From Myxococcota bacterium (GTDB lineage: Bacteria; Myxococcota_A; UBA796), in contig JAQXDW010000047.1 in the NCBI GenBank assembly GCA_029251165.1, positions 16,084 through 80,083 on the forward strand: a stretch of DNA of 64,000 nt. The letters are read 5' to 3'. A program made the position numbers and the translations under genes. The notes under the pieces are model-generated. The model saw nothing but the letters and a program-made list of their open reading frames with translations. It was not told the DNA's origin and searched no databases. Shown piece by piece: positions 44,399 through 53,664 of the stretch; the stretch's first letter is position 1; every line of letters begins with the position of its first letter.

Positions 44399-45633
44399 GG
44401 GGCCGTGTCCTCGATGGCTTCCGGCCCTTCCTCGGGCTCAGCTGCGGGATCGGCCTCGGGCTCCGCTGCGGGTTCGACCGGGGCTTGCGGCTCGAGGCCA
44501 CCGTCTCGATGTGCCCGGCTGGCTTCATAGACAAACCGGCGGGCTCGGTTGATGTGCCCCATGGGCTGATGGGCTGAGATGCTATGCCATGGATTGAACG
44601 ACAGCGCATCGCAGAACCCATCTTGCTCTGCAGAGGTGAAGTCCTGTGCCGGGAGGCGAATCTCCGCGACGGGCAGCTCGGGCGAGACCGAGGGGTCCCA
44701 GACCCGAGCGGCATCCTCGATGGGCGTTCGCTTCGCATCGACCTGGAGCTGCACAAAGAAGGTGAAGCAGAGCTCTTCCTGGGCCGCATCCTGTAGGTCA
44801 GTGCGCAGGTAGTCTGGATCCTTGCGCGAGGGCGTCCGCTCAGAGGCTTCACACGCACGCGAGGTGAACTTCACGGCCTGGTGCGCACCAAGGTGGTAAG
44901 CCCCACCGCTCCAGTACTGAATCGCCAGCATGGAGTCGACGGCATTGGTCTTGGTCACAGCGGGCAGGACAGTCCGAGGCCGGGTCAAGGCATAGCCAAT
45001 GGTCTGCGGCTTGCCTCGGGAGTTGGTGTGCGCAAAGCGCATAAACTCCTCGGCATTTCGCCCCACAGGAGCCGGACTGTTTGTCATCAAGAAGTCCTGA
45101 GTAGCAGCCTCATCCGCGATGAGCTTCTCACCAGGCACCCCCATGAGCTTGACGGCCATGCCGCGTGCATCCAGCGTGCGGTCCGCCTGCTTCCACCCAA
45201 CGCCGTTGGAGAAGCGAACCCACACGGGCCAGCCTTCGTGCGCATCTGCAAAGACCCCAAAGCGTGTTCGCGGATCCCGATCCGGAAGAAGCGTCATGGT
45301 GCCCTGTAGACAGCCATGGCCCTTCCCATGAAAGCCCCGCTGAACGGGCTGGTCCTGAGATGCCGACTGGTGGTCCTGGATCGCCTGAATCTGTTGTGCG
45401 AACGACTTAAATCCTGCGGCCTCGTCTACCTCAGAGCCCAGATAATACTCTGTGTTCATCGACTCGGCGCGGGGTCTCGGGGCGTCATAAGGAGACAAGG
45501 GGGCATCCTCGGGCGCAACGGACTGAACGGCCGAGGGGGCCGGGACAACATGAACCCTCACGCAGCCAAGAGCACCGAGACCGGAGAGCCCAAGACTCAA
45601 GAGCGGACCCAGTATACGGGGAAGAACGGACAT
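44386..45633 (-). CDS. Catalase-family haem lipoprotein
   Basis: About 415 aa from ATG 45633 (a TTG one codon earlier is possible). A lipoprotein signal ends LGALGC. The catalase fold is shown by QRGFHGKGHGCLQGTMTL (distal His, where catalase has RxVHAKG), VWVRFSNGVGW, ARGMAVKLMGVPGE, DFLMTNSPAPVGRNAEEFM and RRFVYEASRAHR (proximal Tyr). It belongs with the y4iL-like short catalase homologues. A Pro/Glu/Ala tail (VEPAAEPEADPAAEPEEG) ends it. It should bind haem and act on peroxides or lipids at the cell surface. Whether it has catalase activity is not certain. Confidence 0.8.
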   Translation of the reverse strand: MSVLPRILGPLLSLGLSGLGALGCVRVHVVPAPSAVQSVAPEDAPLSPYDAPRPRAESMNTEYYLGSEVDEAAGFKSFAQQIQAIQDHQSASQDQPVQRGFHGKGHGCLQGTMTLLPDRDPRTRFGVFADAHEGWPVWVRFSNGVGWKQADRTLDARGMAVKLMGVPGEKLIADEAATQDFLMTNSPAPVGRNAEEFMRFAHTNSRGKPQTIGYALTRPRTVLPAVTKTNAVDSMLAIQYWSGGAYHLGAHQAVKFTSRACEASERTPSRKDPDYLRTDLQDAAQEELCFTFFVQLQVDAKRTPIEDAARVWDPSVSPELPVAEIRLPAQDFTSAEQDGFCDALSFNPWHSISAHQPMGHINRARRFVYEASRAHRDGGLEPQAPVEPAAEPEADPAAEPEEGPEAIEDTAPPAP

Positions 45634-46143
45634 CAAGTAGAGCTCTGTATGAGGTGGATACTTGATGTGTATACAAACAAACGCACCCCTGCGTCATCAG
45701 CCATGACCGACACACACCGCCTCCCCTACACCAAGACTCTCGGATAGAGGCGCACGATGCGACAGCAGCGACAGCAGCGACAGCGTGGAGGCTTCGTCAG
45801 CCGTAGAGCGCACCAAGAGTCGAGTGAGGGCGCTCTCGACGAGCGAAGCGAGGGTCCAAGAGTTACGATTCGAAACGTTTAACGTTTTGTATTGAAGACT
45901 CCAGTGCGTACAGAGCTGACGCAGCTTCGCGGTGTGATGCGCTCACCCGCGCAGCGTCTTGGAGTCAGGAGGGGAAGCGGAGCGGTCACTCACCAATGGA
46001 GAAGAGCAGCGACCACAACAAGGTGAGCAGACCTGGGCCCTCAGGTCGTGGCTTTACCCTTTAGGAGGGGCATCGTCAGCAACCGCGACTCACACGCGCC
46101 GCTCGGCTCCCTGCTCGGTCAGTCATCAGGCTACAGTGCGGCC
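45634..46143. other. Intergenic region with short repeats
   Basis: About 510 bp. It contains CAGCGA-type short repeats near 45762-45785, a possible 41-codon frame from 45757 (MRQQRQQRQRGGFVSRRA) with GAGG before it that I do not trust, and two AACGTT palindromes seven bases apart (45874-45879, 45881-45886). No supported gene. Confidence 0.4.
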
Positions 46144-47418
46144 ATGATTGCTCTCCGATGCGCTCTGTGGCTTCTCCCGCTGGCTTGTGGAACAGACAGC
46201 CCCGACGCCCCCCCTGCGGTAGAAGACACCGCCCAGGATGCTCCTCCCGACACCGGGAGTGTGGACACGGGCGACACAGACACGGGCGACACCGCAGATC
46301 CGTATCCGCTGCTGCCCGAGACCCCTCTCCACACAGACGATCGATGGATCTTGGATGCCAGCGGCGCACGGTTCAAGCTGGCGTCAGTAAATTGGTATGG
46401 CTTTGAAGAGCTGGACTATGTCCCCGCCGGTCTGGAGATCGCACACGTCTCAGACATCGCCCACGCCATCGCACAGCTCGGCTTCAATTCCGTGCGGCTG
46501 CCGTTCTCGATGGAGATGGTCGAGCAGACGGGCGCTGTGGAGCCACATGTGGTGGCGGCCAACCCAGAGCTGGAGGGAAGCACCCCGATTCAGGTCATGG
46601 ATGCCGTGATCGATGCCCTGGCTGCGGAGGGGCTGGTGGTGATCCTCGACAACCACTCCAGCGAGGCGGTGTGGTACAGCGACACCAACGGCCTGTGGTA
46701 CACCGACGAGTATCCAGAAGCCATGTGGCTCTCGATGTGGCGAGAGCTCACCGCACGCTACCTGGGACACCCAGCTGTCGTGGGCTTCGACCTTCGCAAT
46801 GAGCTGCGAGGAGGGGCCACCTGGGGAGGGGCTGCGGCGACCGACTGGAAGGCTGCGGCCGGGCGGGCAGCCACAGAGATCTTGTCGATCGACAGCACCA
46901 AGCTGATCGTGGTGGAGCCCATCAGCTACGCCACAGACTTCACCGGGCATTACTGGGATCCCATCGTGCTGCCCGTGGAGGGCCGCCTCGTGCTCTCACC
47001 GCACGACTACAGCTGGTTTCATACCCGCATCGACACCTACGACGACCTCGCAGCCGATCTGGGAAGCTGGTGGGGATTCCTGATCGTCCAAGACATGCCC
47101 TTCACCGCTCCAGTCTGGGTGGGAGAGTTTGGAACCTGTAATTGGGCCGACGACTGCATCGGCGGAGAGTCCTTTGATGGGACAATAGAAGATCAGTTTA
47201 ACGGTGCGTGGTTTGAGATGTTCATCCAGTACCTGGCAGCAGGAGACATCGACTGGGCCTACTGGTCCGTCAACGGCACAATGGCGCGGGCAGACGATCG
47301 GGAGTTTGGTGCCGTGGACTGGTTCGGCGTGCTGGATGAAGGCTGGGTCGACCCAGCCAACGAGCGGCTGCTAGAGGCACTTCAGTCCATCCAGGAACCC
47401 TGGGCCTTTCCGCAGTAA
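46144..47418 (+). CDS. Glycoside hydrolase family 5 (cellulase-type) lipoprotein
   Basis: 424 aa from ATG 46144. The signal MIALRCALWLLPLAC gives the lipobox; a DTGDTDTGDTA linker follows. The GH5 TIM barrel shows FKLASVNWYGFEELD, GFNSVRLPFSMEM, GLVVILDNHSS, VVGFDLRNELRG (acid/base Glu of the NE motif), VLSPHDYSW and WVGEFGTCNW (nucleophile Glu), so it is complete. It should hydrolyse a beta-1,4-glucan or a related beta-mannan outside the cell. Preceded by a long intergenic region. Confidence 0.88.
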   Translation: MIALRCALWLLPLACGTDSPDAPPAVEDTAQDAPPDTGSVDTGDTDTGDTADPYPLLPETPLHTDDRWILDASGARFKLASVNWYGFEELDYVPAGLEIAHVSDIAHAIAQLGFNSVRLPFSMEMVEQTGAVEPHVVAANPELEGSTPIQVMDAVIDALAAEGLVVILDNHSSEAVWYSDTNGLWYTDEYPEAMWLSMWRELTARYLGHPAVVGFDLRNELRGGATWGGAAATDWKAAAGRAATEILSIDSTKLIVVEPISYATDFTGHYWDPIVLPVEGRLVLSPHDYSWFHTRIDTYDDLAADLGSWWGFLIVQDMPFTAPVWVGEFGTCNWADDCIGGESFDGTIEDQFNGAWFEMFIQYLAAGDIDWAYWSVNGTMARADDREFGAVDWFGVLDEGWVDPANERLLEALQSIQEPWAFPQ

Positions 47419-47660
47419 CGGGCAGAGACCACTGCCGAGGATGCTGCGCTCACGGTGTACGCCAGGATGCCCATCGTGCGCGTCTGCCCACCGAAGCGAA
47501 GTGGCCTCCGCTCCGCCGTCTCAGAGGGCTTGTCAGGTCCAGTGACCGGGGCCTGAGGTGCCTGGCATCTGGAGGAAAACGATTCTGCTCCGGAGTCGTG
47601 TATGAGAAGATGCGCTGGTCACTGGGGCTGACTACAAGAGACACCACCAGAGGGGTGGAA

Positions 47661-48413
<753 letters not shown>

Positions 48414-48489
48414 CCCACTGACGGTGCCTCGTGGTGTCACGCTCCAGGGGTCTCGTCAGCACACCGCTCCCCATCAATCATGAGGCGTG

Positions 48490-48987
48490 ATGACATTCGA
48501 GTCGATCTCCTGGGCGGACTGGACCCCGACCGTGCGGGCCACGCTGCTGTTTGTGTGGCGCGATGATGCGCTGCTGCTCATCCACAAGAAGCGCGGGCTG
48601 GGTGCCGGCAAGATCAACGGCCCCGGCGGCAAGATCGAGCCCGGCGAGCGTCCCATTCAGGCCGCCGAGCGCGAGGTGGAGGAGGAGGTCGGGGTTCAGC
48701 CCGTGGGCACCATCGAGCGCGGGATCCTGCGGTTTCAATTTGTCGACGGCCTGCGGCTGCAGGTGCAGGTCTTCACCGCTCCGGACTGCATCGGCGTCCC
48801 CCGAGAGAGCGATGAGGCCGTGCCGATGTGGGTTCCGCTCACAGCGATTCCCTATGACGAGATGTGGGCCGATGATCGGATCTGGCTGCCGCGGATGCTG
48901 GCGGGAGAGTGGGTGGACCTGTGCGCCCTGTTTGACGGAGACGTGATGCGGGGACACCGGCTGGAGACCCGTCCGCTGGCGCTGTAG
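48490..48987 (+). CDS. NUDIX hydrolase (MutT/8-oxo-dGTP diphosphatase type)
   Basis: 165 aa. The NUDIX box is intact: GGKIEPGERPIQAAEREVEE-EVG (G-x5-E-x7-REUxEExGU). MWVPLTAIPYDEMWADDRIWLPRML resembles the MTH1/MutT C-terminal part. ATG 48490 follows GAGG at 48482-48485, with a GTG overlapping at 48487. It is likely an oxidised-nucleotide sanitising enzyme or a related diphosphate hydrolase, in the cytoplasm. Confidence 0.85.
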   Translation: MTFESISWADWTPTVRATLLFVWRDDALLLIHKKRGLGAGKINGPGGKIEPGERPIQAAEREVEEEVGVQPVGTIERGILRFQFVDGLRLQVQVFTAPDCIGVPRESDEAVPMWVPLTAIPYDEMWADDRIWLPRMLAGEWVDLCALFDGDVMRGHRLETRPLAL

Positions 48988-49013
48988 ACCGCCCACACAC
49001 CGTGCAGACCCGC

Positions 49014-49802
49014 TCATGCCCCCATGGCAGGACTGGCACTGGAGACGACCATCCAGCGCTGTCCCTCTGGCGTGGAGAGCTGGGCGGGACCGCGCTCGTG
49101 CTCTGCGGTGACCGCATCGATCAGCGCAGAGCCTGACAGGAGCGGGCCGCTGGGCGATGCCCCCAGCCACTCTCGGCGGTGCAGGAGCCGTGCACAAGAG
49201 AGGGCCGCCGGCAGCGCATCGAGGCCACACCAGCGACCGGCGGCCTGCGGGTGCTCGCGCTGCCAGTGGGAGAAGAGCACCCCGCGCAGGACCGCGCCAC
49301 GGTGCGTCGGCAAGGGCAGACCGAGCGCACGCAGTGCAGCGCGTGCCTCTGGGCGCTCCAGCAGCGGGAGCTGGTGGGTTCGCATGCGATCCAGCTTGCG
49401 ATCCAGCCGATCGACCCCCGCCGGACCGACCCAGTCAGACCGCGCGTCTCCAGAGGCGCCGCGCTGGCAGAGGTAGAACTTGACCGCCAGCTCGATGTGC
49501 CAGATCGCCTCGCCGTGGCGGGCCAGGAGATCAGGCGCACCGAGCGTGCGCCCGCCGTGCTGCAGCTGCTGCTCATGAGCCAGCAGTCGCCAGCCGGGCA
49601 GACCGTCGAGTGCCCAGGCCCAGTGAGACTCAAAGCGACGCCCCAGGCGAGACGGCGCGTGGTGCTGAGGCGTGAGATCCGCCCCCTCCAGCCAGGCCGC
49701 CAGCCCAGGGATGAGGGGAAGGAGCGGCAGCTCGGTCGAGCACAGGGCCGGACCGAGCAGGCACCAGCGGAGCTCCGCCCGAAGCGCGGCGTCCGTCAGC
49801 AT
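49014..49802 (-). CDS. DUF1853 family protein
   Basis: 262 aa. The conserved order of DUF1853 is recognisable: LGRRFESHWAWAL near 55-65, LGAPDLLARHGEAIWHIELA (a PD-(D/E)xK nuclease-like core with D...ExK: HIELAVKFYL), LDRKLDRMRTHQLPLL, then GVLFSHWQREH. The role is unknown; the core suggests a nuclease-like fold. No signal peptide. It converges with the NUDIX gene; 26 bp between stops. Confidence 0.72.
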   Translation of the reverse strand: MLTDAALRAELRWCLLGPALCSTELPLLPLIPGLAAWLEGADLTPQHHAPSRLGRRFESHWAWALDGLPGWRLLAHEQQLQHGGRTLGAPDLLARHGEAIWHIELAVKFYLCQRGASGDARSDWVGPAGVDRLDRKLDRMRTHQLPLLERPEARAALRALGLPLPTHRGAVLRGVLFSHWQREHPQAAGRWCGLDALPAALSCARLLHRREWLGASPSGPLLSGSALIDAVTAEHERGPAQLSTPEGQRWMVVSSASPAMGA

Positions 49803-49963
49803 CCTGTGATCGTGATGGTTCTCACGCAGACATCCTTTCTCATTCTCCTGCGGGATTGTCCGTGGCAGTCCTCTTCATATATTTCTTTGACTCTTTTTTG
49901 TGATGAGTGACCCAGATAGTCAGTACAAATTCCAGCGTGCGACACCTCTACAACTGAGATCTC

Positions 49964-51478
49964 ATGAACCACTCACTGTACATCCTCTCCTTGACGTCGC
50001 TGGGCCTCGTGGGATGCCAGAGCGACAAGTCCGACACCTCCCAGACCTCCGGAGCGGTCGAGTATGTAAGCCCGGACCTCAACGGTGACGGCAGCATCAA
50101 CATCCTGGTCCTGGGAACCAGTGCCTCCATCAGCGGGCAAGAAGGGTTCTCGGCAGCTCAGGTTGCGGTCGAGCTGAGCAACATTCTGGACGGAGATCCG
50201 GCCTTCACTGGTGACGTGAGCGTGCGCGCAGAGGACATACACACCAGCCAGGCGGTCACCATCGGGCTGGGTCAGGCTGGCGATGAATACACCTACAGTC
50301 ACTACAGCCACTCGCTGCTCCAGTACTACTACTGGCCCGAGGATGCGGGCACTCGAATGGACAACCTGAGCGGAGGTCTGGAGCACGACTGGGACTATGT
50401 CGTCATCGCAGCAGACCCCTTCATTGTCTCGACGACGCCTGGCTACTACGCACTCGGGGCCCACAAGGTGGCCTCCAAGGTCGCGGAGGGCGGTGCGCAG
50501 CCGCTGCTGATGATGGTCTGGGATCCAGACCAAGCAGATGCCACCATCGACCACTTCGAGGAGGTCACCTACCGGACCGCAGACGGTGCCGCGGTCGCGC
50601 TGTCGGCCGTTCCTGCGGGGCTGGCGTGGGCTGCGCTGACCGACGAGCAGCGAGATGAAGCGAGCGGCCACCCCACCCCCGGCGGTGCATACCTGTCGGC
50701 AGCATCGATCTACTCCCACATCACCCAGACCAGCGCCGGAGACTCGGAGTACCAGTACGACTCCGACATGGCCGAGGTGGCGCTCGACACCGTCAGCCAG
50801 GCCCGAGACCAGGCGCACTATGAGGGAGACTTTCTCTTCGACTCCCCATTCGCGCGCTGTGGGATCACCGACGAGCAGCTGACCTACAACCACACCGGCT
50901 CCAGCTCCGAGAACGGCATCCTGGAGGGGCTGAGCTGGGTCTTTGATCAGGCCGACGAGACCTTAGAGAGCGGCGAAGAGCCCCTCATCACGTTCAATTA
51001 TGGACGGGCCAACACCAATTTTGAGCCCGAGAAGCGCTACCAGATCGACCCGGATCGGTTCCAGTACTCCTTTGGCTTCCCCATGCAGGACAACGGCAAC
51101 CACGGCGACACGTCGATGCTCTACGGACTCGACAAGCGCGATGGAGGGGTGATCAACGACACCGATCTCGGTGTTGCAAGCTACATGATTGACGAGTCAG
51201 AGCTTCCCTATGGTCGGGCCATTCCCATCCGAACTTTGTTCGCACAGCTGCGCGAGGTGAACCCCGAGCAGTCCGCCTACAGGGACTCCTGGCACATGCA
51301 TCGGGATCTCGACAAGGCCAGCGCGGCCTACATGTACACGATGCTGACCAACAAGTGCGCCCTGGGCGAAGAACCCGCAGACGCCACGACGAGTGACTGG
51401 TACACCTGGAGTGCCCACAAGATCGGCTGCAGCACCGCGTGGACCGTGATGTACCTGGACGGAAACTCGCCGTTCTGA
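49964..51478 (+). CDS. SGNH-like lipoprotein of unknown substrate
   Basis: 504 aa. The signal ends GLVGC (lipobox). After a DTSQTSG linker and a DLNGDGSINILVLGTSASI start, the frame has a GTS in place of GDS and, later, GHPTPGGAYLSAASIYSHIT, the typical catalytic-His block of SGNH/GDSL hydrolases that act on long or sugar chains. Other blocks are less clear. The C-terminal 200 residues (YQIDPDRFQYSFGFPMQDNG, DSWHMHRDLDKASAAYMYTM, DWYTWSAHKIGCSTAWTVMY) are not assigned. Two Cys near the end may pair. Confidence 0.62.
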   Translation: MNHSLYILSLTSLGLVGCQSDKSDTSQTSGAVEYVSPDLNGDGSINILVLGTSASISGQEGFSAAQVAVELSNILDGDPAFTGDVSVRAEDIHTSQAVTIGLGQAGDEYTYSHYSHSLLQYYYWPEDAGTRMDNLSGGLEHDWDYVVIAADPFIVSTTPGYYALGAHKVASKVAEGGAQPLLMMVWDPDQADATIDHFEEVTYRTADGAAVALSAVPAGLAWAALTDEQRDEASGHPTPGGAYLSAASIYSHITQTSAGDSEYQYDSDMAEVALDTVSQARDQAHYEGDFLFDSPFARCGITDEQLTYNHTGSSSENGILEGLSWVFDQADETLESGEEPLITFNYGRANTNFEPEKRYQIDPDRFQYSFGFPMQDNGNHGDTSMLYGLDKRDGGVINDTDLGVASYMIDESELPYGRAIPIRTLFAQLREVNPEQSAYRDSWHMHRDLDKASAAYMYTMLTNKCALGEEPADATTSDWYTWSAHKIGCSTAWTVMYLDGNSPF

Positions 51479-51540
51479 GTCGCCGCTCTGAGTCGCCGGC
51501 TGTGGGTGCTGCCAGCACGAGACGAGGCCATCAGGGCCGC

Positions 51541-53415
51541 TCAGGGCTTCAGCTCCGGGTGTCGCTCCCACATCGGGCACGCCGCGATGCGCCGATCCCC
51601 ACTCCGGCCTTGCCCCATGGACACGACGGAGCCGTCTGACTCCGTGACCCACGCCCGCGCGACACGCCCCTCCTCAAGCAGGAGCGAGCAGCTGGCGCCG
51701 TCACCGAGGGCCTCCTCGATGGTGCTCAAGGCCCCCTCGCGGTCGTGCTGCTCGCTCCAGGCTCCCGCTGCTCCGACCCCATGAGCCTCCTCCATGGTGC
51801 CGTCGCGCCGCCACGTCTCCCGCTGAAGCTCAGCCCCGCTGGCGTCGAGGTGGCGACGGCTGCGCACGAGACCGTCGCCGTCCAGCACCCCGATGATCAC
51901 AGCCTGCTCGGAGAGCACCGTGCGCTCCACCTCGAGGCGTCGGAAGGCAAAGCGGTCCGGCTCGTAGACATCGTAGCCGTGGCGGGGTCGGTCCAGGGCC
52001 TTGACGCTGAGCTCGATGCTTCCGCCGTCCGCACGCGGCTCGACGCAGCGCAGCTCTCGCTCGTCGCCGGTGCAGCGGACGCTGCCGTCGGGGGCGAGCT
52101 CCTCGCTGTCGATGACATAGGGGCGGTTGCCGGAGTAGGGTCCGGGACCGTAGACCTCGGTGCGGTGTACGCTGCCGTCGGGGCGGTACCAGGTCCAGGA
52201 GCCCGACCGGTGCCGGCCCAGCTGGGTCCACAGCTCCCCCTCACCGACGCGGACCTCCCCTTCATACAGGATGAGGTCCCAGCGGGTCCGCTCGTAGTCC
52301 CAGGTCTCCACCTCTCGGAGGCGCTCCTGAGGATCGAAGGTTCGAATGACCCCCTCACGCCGGCCGGTCCAGTCCTCCTCATGGTGGAGGCTTCCATCCG
52401 CCCGCCACTCGGTCCATCGACCGCGACGATCGGTCGGATCCCCGAGTCCCTCAAGCACGAGCTGTCCGCTGTCCGCCCAGCGTCGATAGCGGCGGTCACC
52501 CGTGCGCTCCTGCTCTTCCTGGAGGGTGCCATCCGGCCAGTGACGGCGCTGGATGACCCGGGTCTTCTCGGCGCTGAGCATGAGCGCCTGAGCAGGGGGA
52601 GGCGGCCCGTCGTCCGTGGCGCTGCGGTAGTACGCCCGGGCACGGACATCGAGCTCGTGGATGTGCACAGCGTCAGGGATCTCGCCCTCGACATGCCAGC
52701 TTCGGACCTCCTCCCAGCGCCCCTCGACCCACGTCTCGGTGCGCCAGCTGCTGTCGGAGAAGTAGCGCTGCTCGCCGTGGGGCCGGCCCTGCACGAAGAC
52801 CATGGCGGTGGAGGCGTCGAGCTCACCGGTCTCCCAGATGTACTGCTCGCCATGCAGCACGCCGTGGTCGAAGGTCAGGTCGTAGCGCATCTCGCCGCCC
52901 GGGTGCCAGGCCTGCTGCCGCCCATGGAGGGAACCGTCCACGTAGCTGTGACGGAGCAGGATGGTGTCGGCATCGCTGCGACGGAGCTGCTCACCGTGGG
53001 GCTTGCCGGCTTCGTGATTTCGCGCCACCTGGACCCAGCGGTCGCTCTCAGAGCCCGACCACTCGCGGTCCACACCATGAAGCACACCGCTGGCGTAGTG
53101 CTGCTCGGTCTCCAAGACCCCATGAGTGTTCCAGGTGGCGATTCGACCGTGGAGAACGCCGCCGGCGTATTCTTCGAGGCGGGCACGCTCTCCCCCCTGA
53201 TGAAACCACTCCTTGCAGATCAGGGTCTCGGGAGACTCCACATCCTCCCAGGTCCAGCGCTCCTGCACGGTCTGATCAGAGAAGATCCGACGGTCCCCTG
53301 TGACGGGGGCAGCAAGGGCGACGCCGAGCACGGCGAGGTTGGTCAGCAGCATGAAGATCACCGTCGGCAGGGTACCGTAGCGACGATCTCGTACCACGCT
53401 CAGGGCATCCGTCAC
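51541..53415 (-). CDS. MORN-like repeat (YwqK type) membrane-anchored protein
   Basis: 624 aa with a GTG start. A TM or signal segment spans about 17-36 (LPTVIFMLLTNLAVLGVALA). From about 85 to 600 it repeats the YwqK/MORN_2 pattern, about 20-25 residues per unit: GVLHGRIATWNTHGVLETEQ, GKPHGEQLRRSDAD, GSLHGRQQAWHPGGEMRYD, GVLHGEQYIWETGELD, GRPHGEQRYFSD and diverged copies. Such repeats form beta hairpins that bind proteins, lipids or sugars. They occur in antitoxin-like and surface proteins; no toxin gene is next to it. Confidence 0.78.
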   Translation of the reverse strand: MTDALSVVRDRRYGTLPTVIFMLLTNLAVLGVALAAPVTGDRRIFSDQTVQERWTWEDVESPETLICKEWFHQGGERARLEEYAGGVLHGRIATWNTHGVLETEQHYASGVLHGVDREWSGSESDRWVQVARNHEAGKPHGEQLRRSDADTILLRHSYVDGSLHGRQQAWHPGGEMRYDLTFDHGVLHGEQYIWETGELDASTAMVFVQGRPHGEQRYFSDSSWRTETWVEGRWEEVRSWHVEGEIPDAVHIHELDVRARAYYRSATDDGPPPPAQALMLSAEKTRVIQRRHWPDGTLQEEQERTGDRRYRRWADSGQLVLEGLGDPTDRRGRWTEWRADGSLHHEEDWTGRREGVIRTFDPQERLREVETWDYERTRWDLILYEGEVRVGEGELWTQLGRHRSGSWTWYRPDGSVHRTEVYGPGPYSGNRPYVIDSEELAPDGSVRCTGDERELRCVEPRADGGSIELSVKALDRPRHGYDVYEPDRFAFRRLEVERTVLSEQAVIIGVLDGDGLVRSRRHLDASGAELQRETWRRDGTMEEAHGVGAAGAWSEQHDREGALSTIEEALGDGASCSLLLEEGRVARAWVTESDGSVVSMGQGRSGDRRIAACPMWERHPELKP

Positions 53416-53664
53416 GCGCGCGGCCGACCGGCGGCACTGTCAAGCGGCCATGGTGATGCGCCTGGAGCGCACTGAAGACGGACACCGAGCGCCGTTCATA
53501 CACCGTGAGGGAGCGTATAGAGAACATCAAGAGCTCTGCAAGACTGCGGCTGGAAGCAATCTTAATTGGAGAGGGCATGCCACTGTAAGGACAAGAGCCC
53601 ACAATTGGGTAAGTGTTAGAGACGGTGACTGAGGCCCTGAGCCGTTGTGCACACAGGATGAACC

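Noticed and set aside
51745..53475. A 576-codon open frame on the plus strand
   Set aside because: It is antisense to the MORN-repeat gene, which has clear repeats; the plus frame has none.
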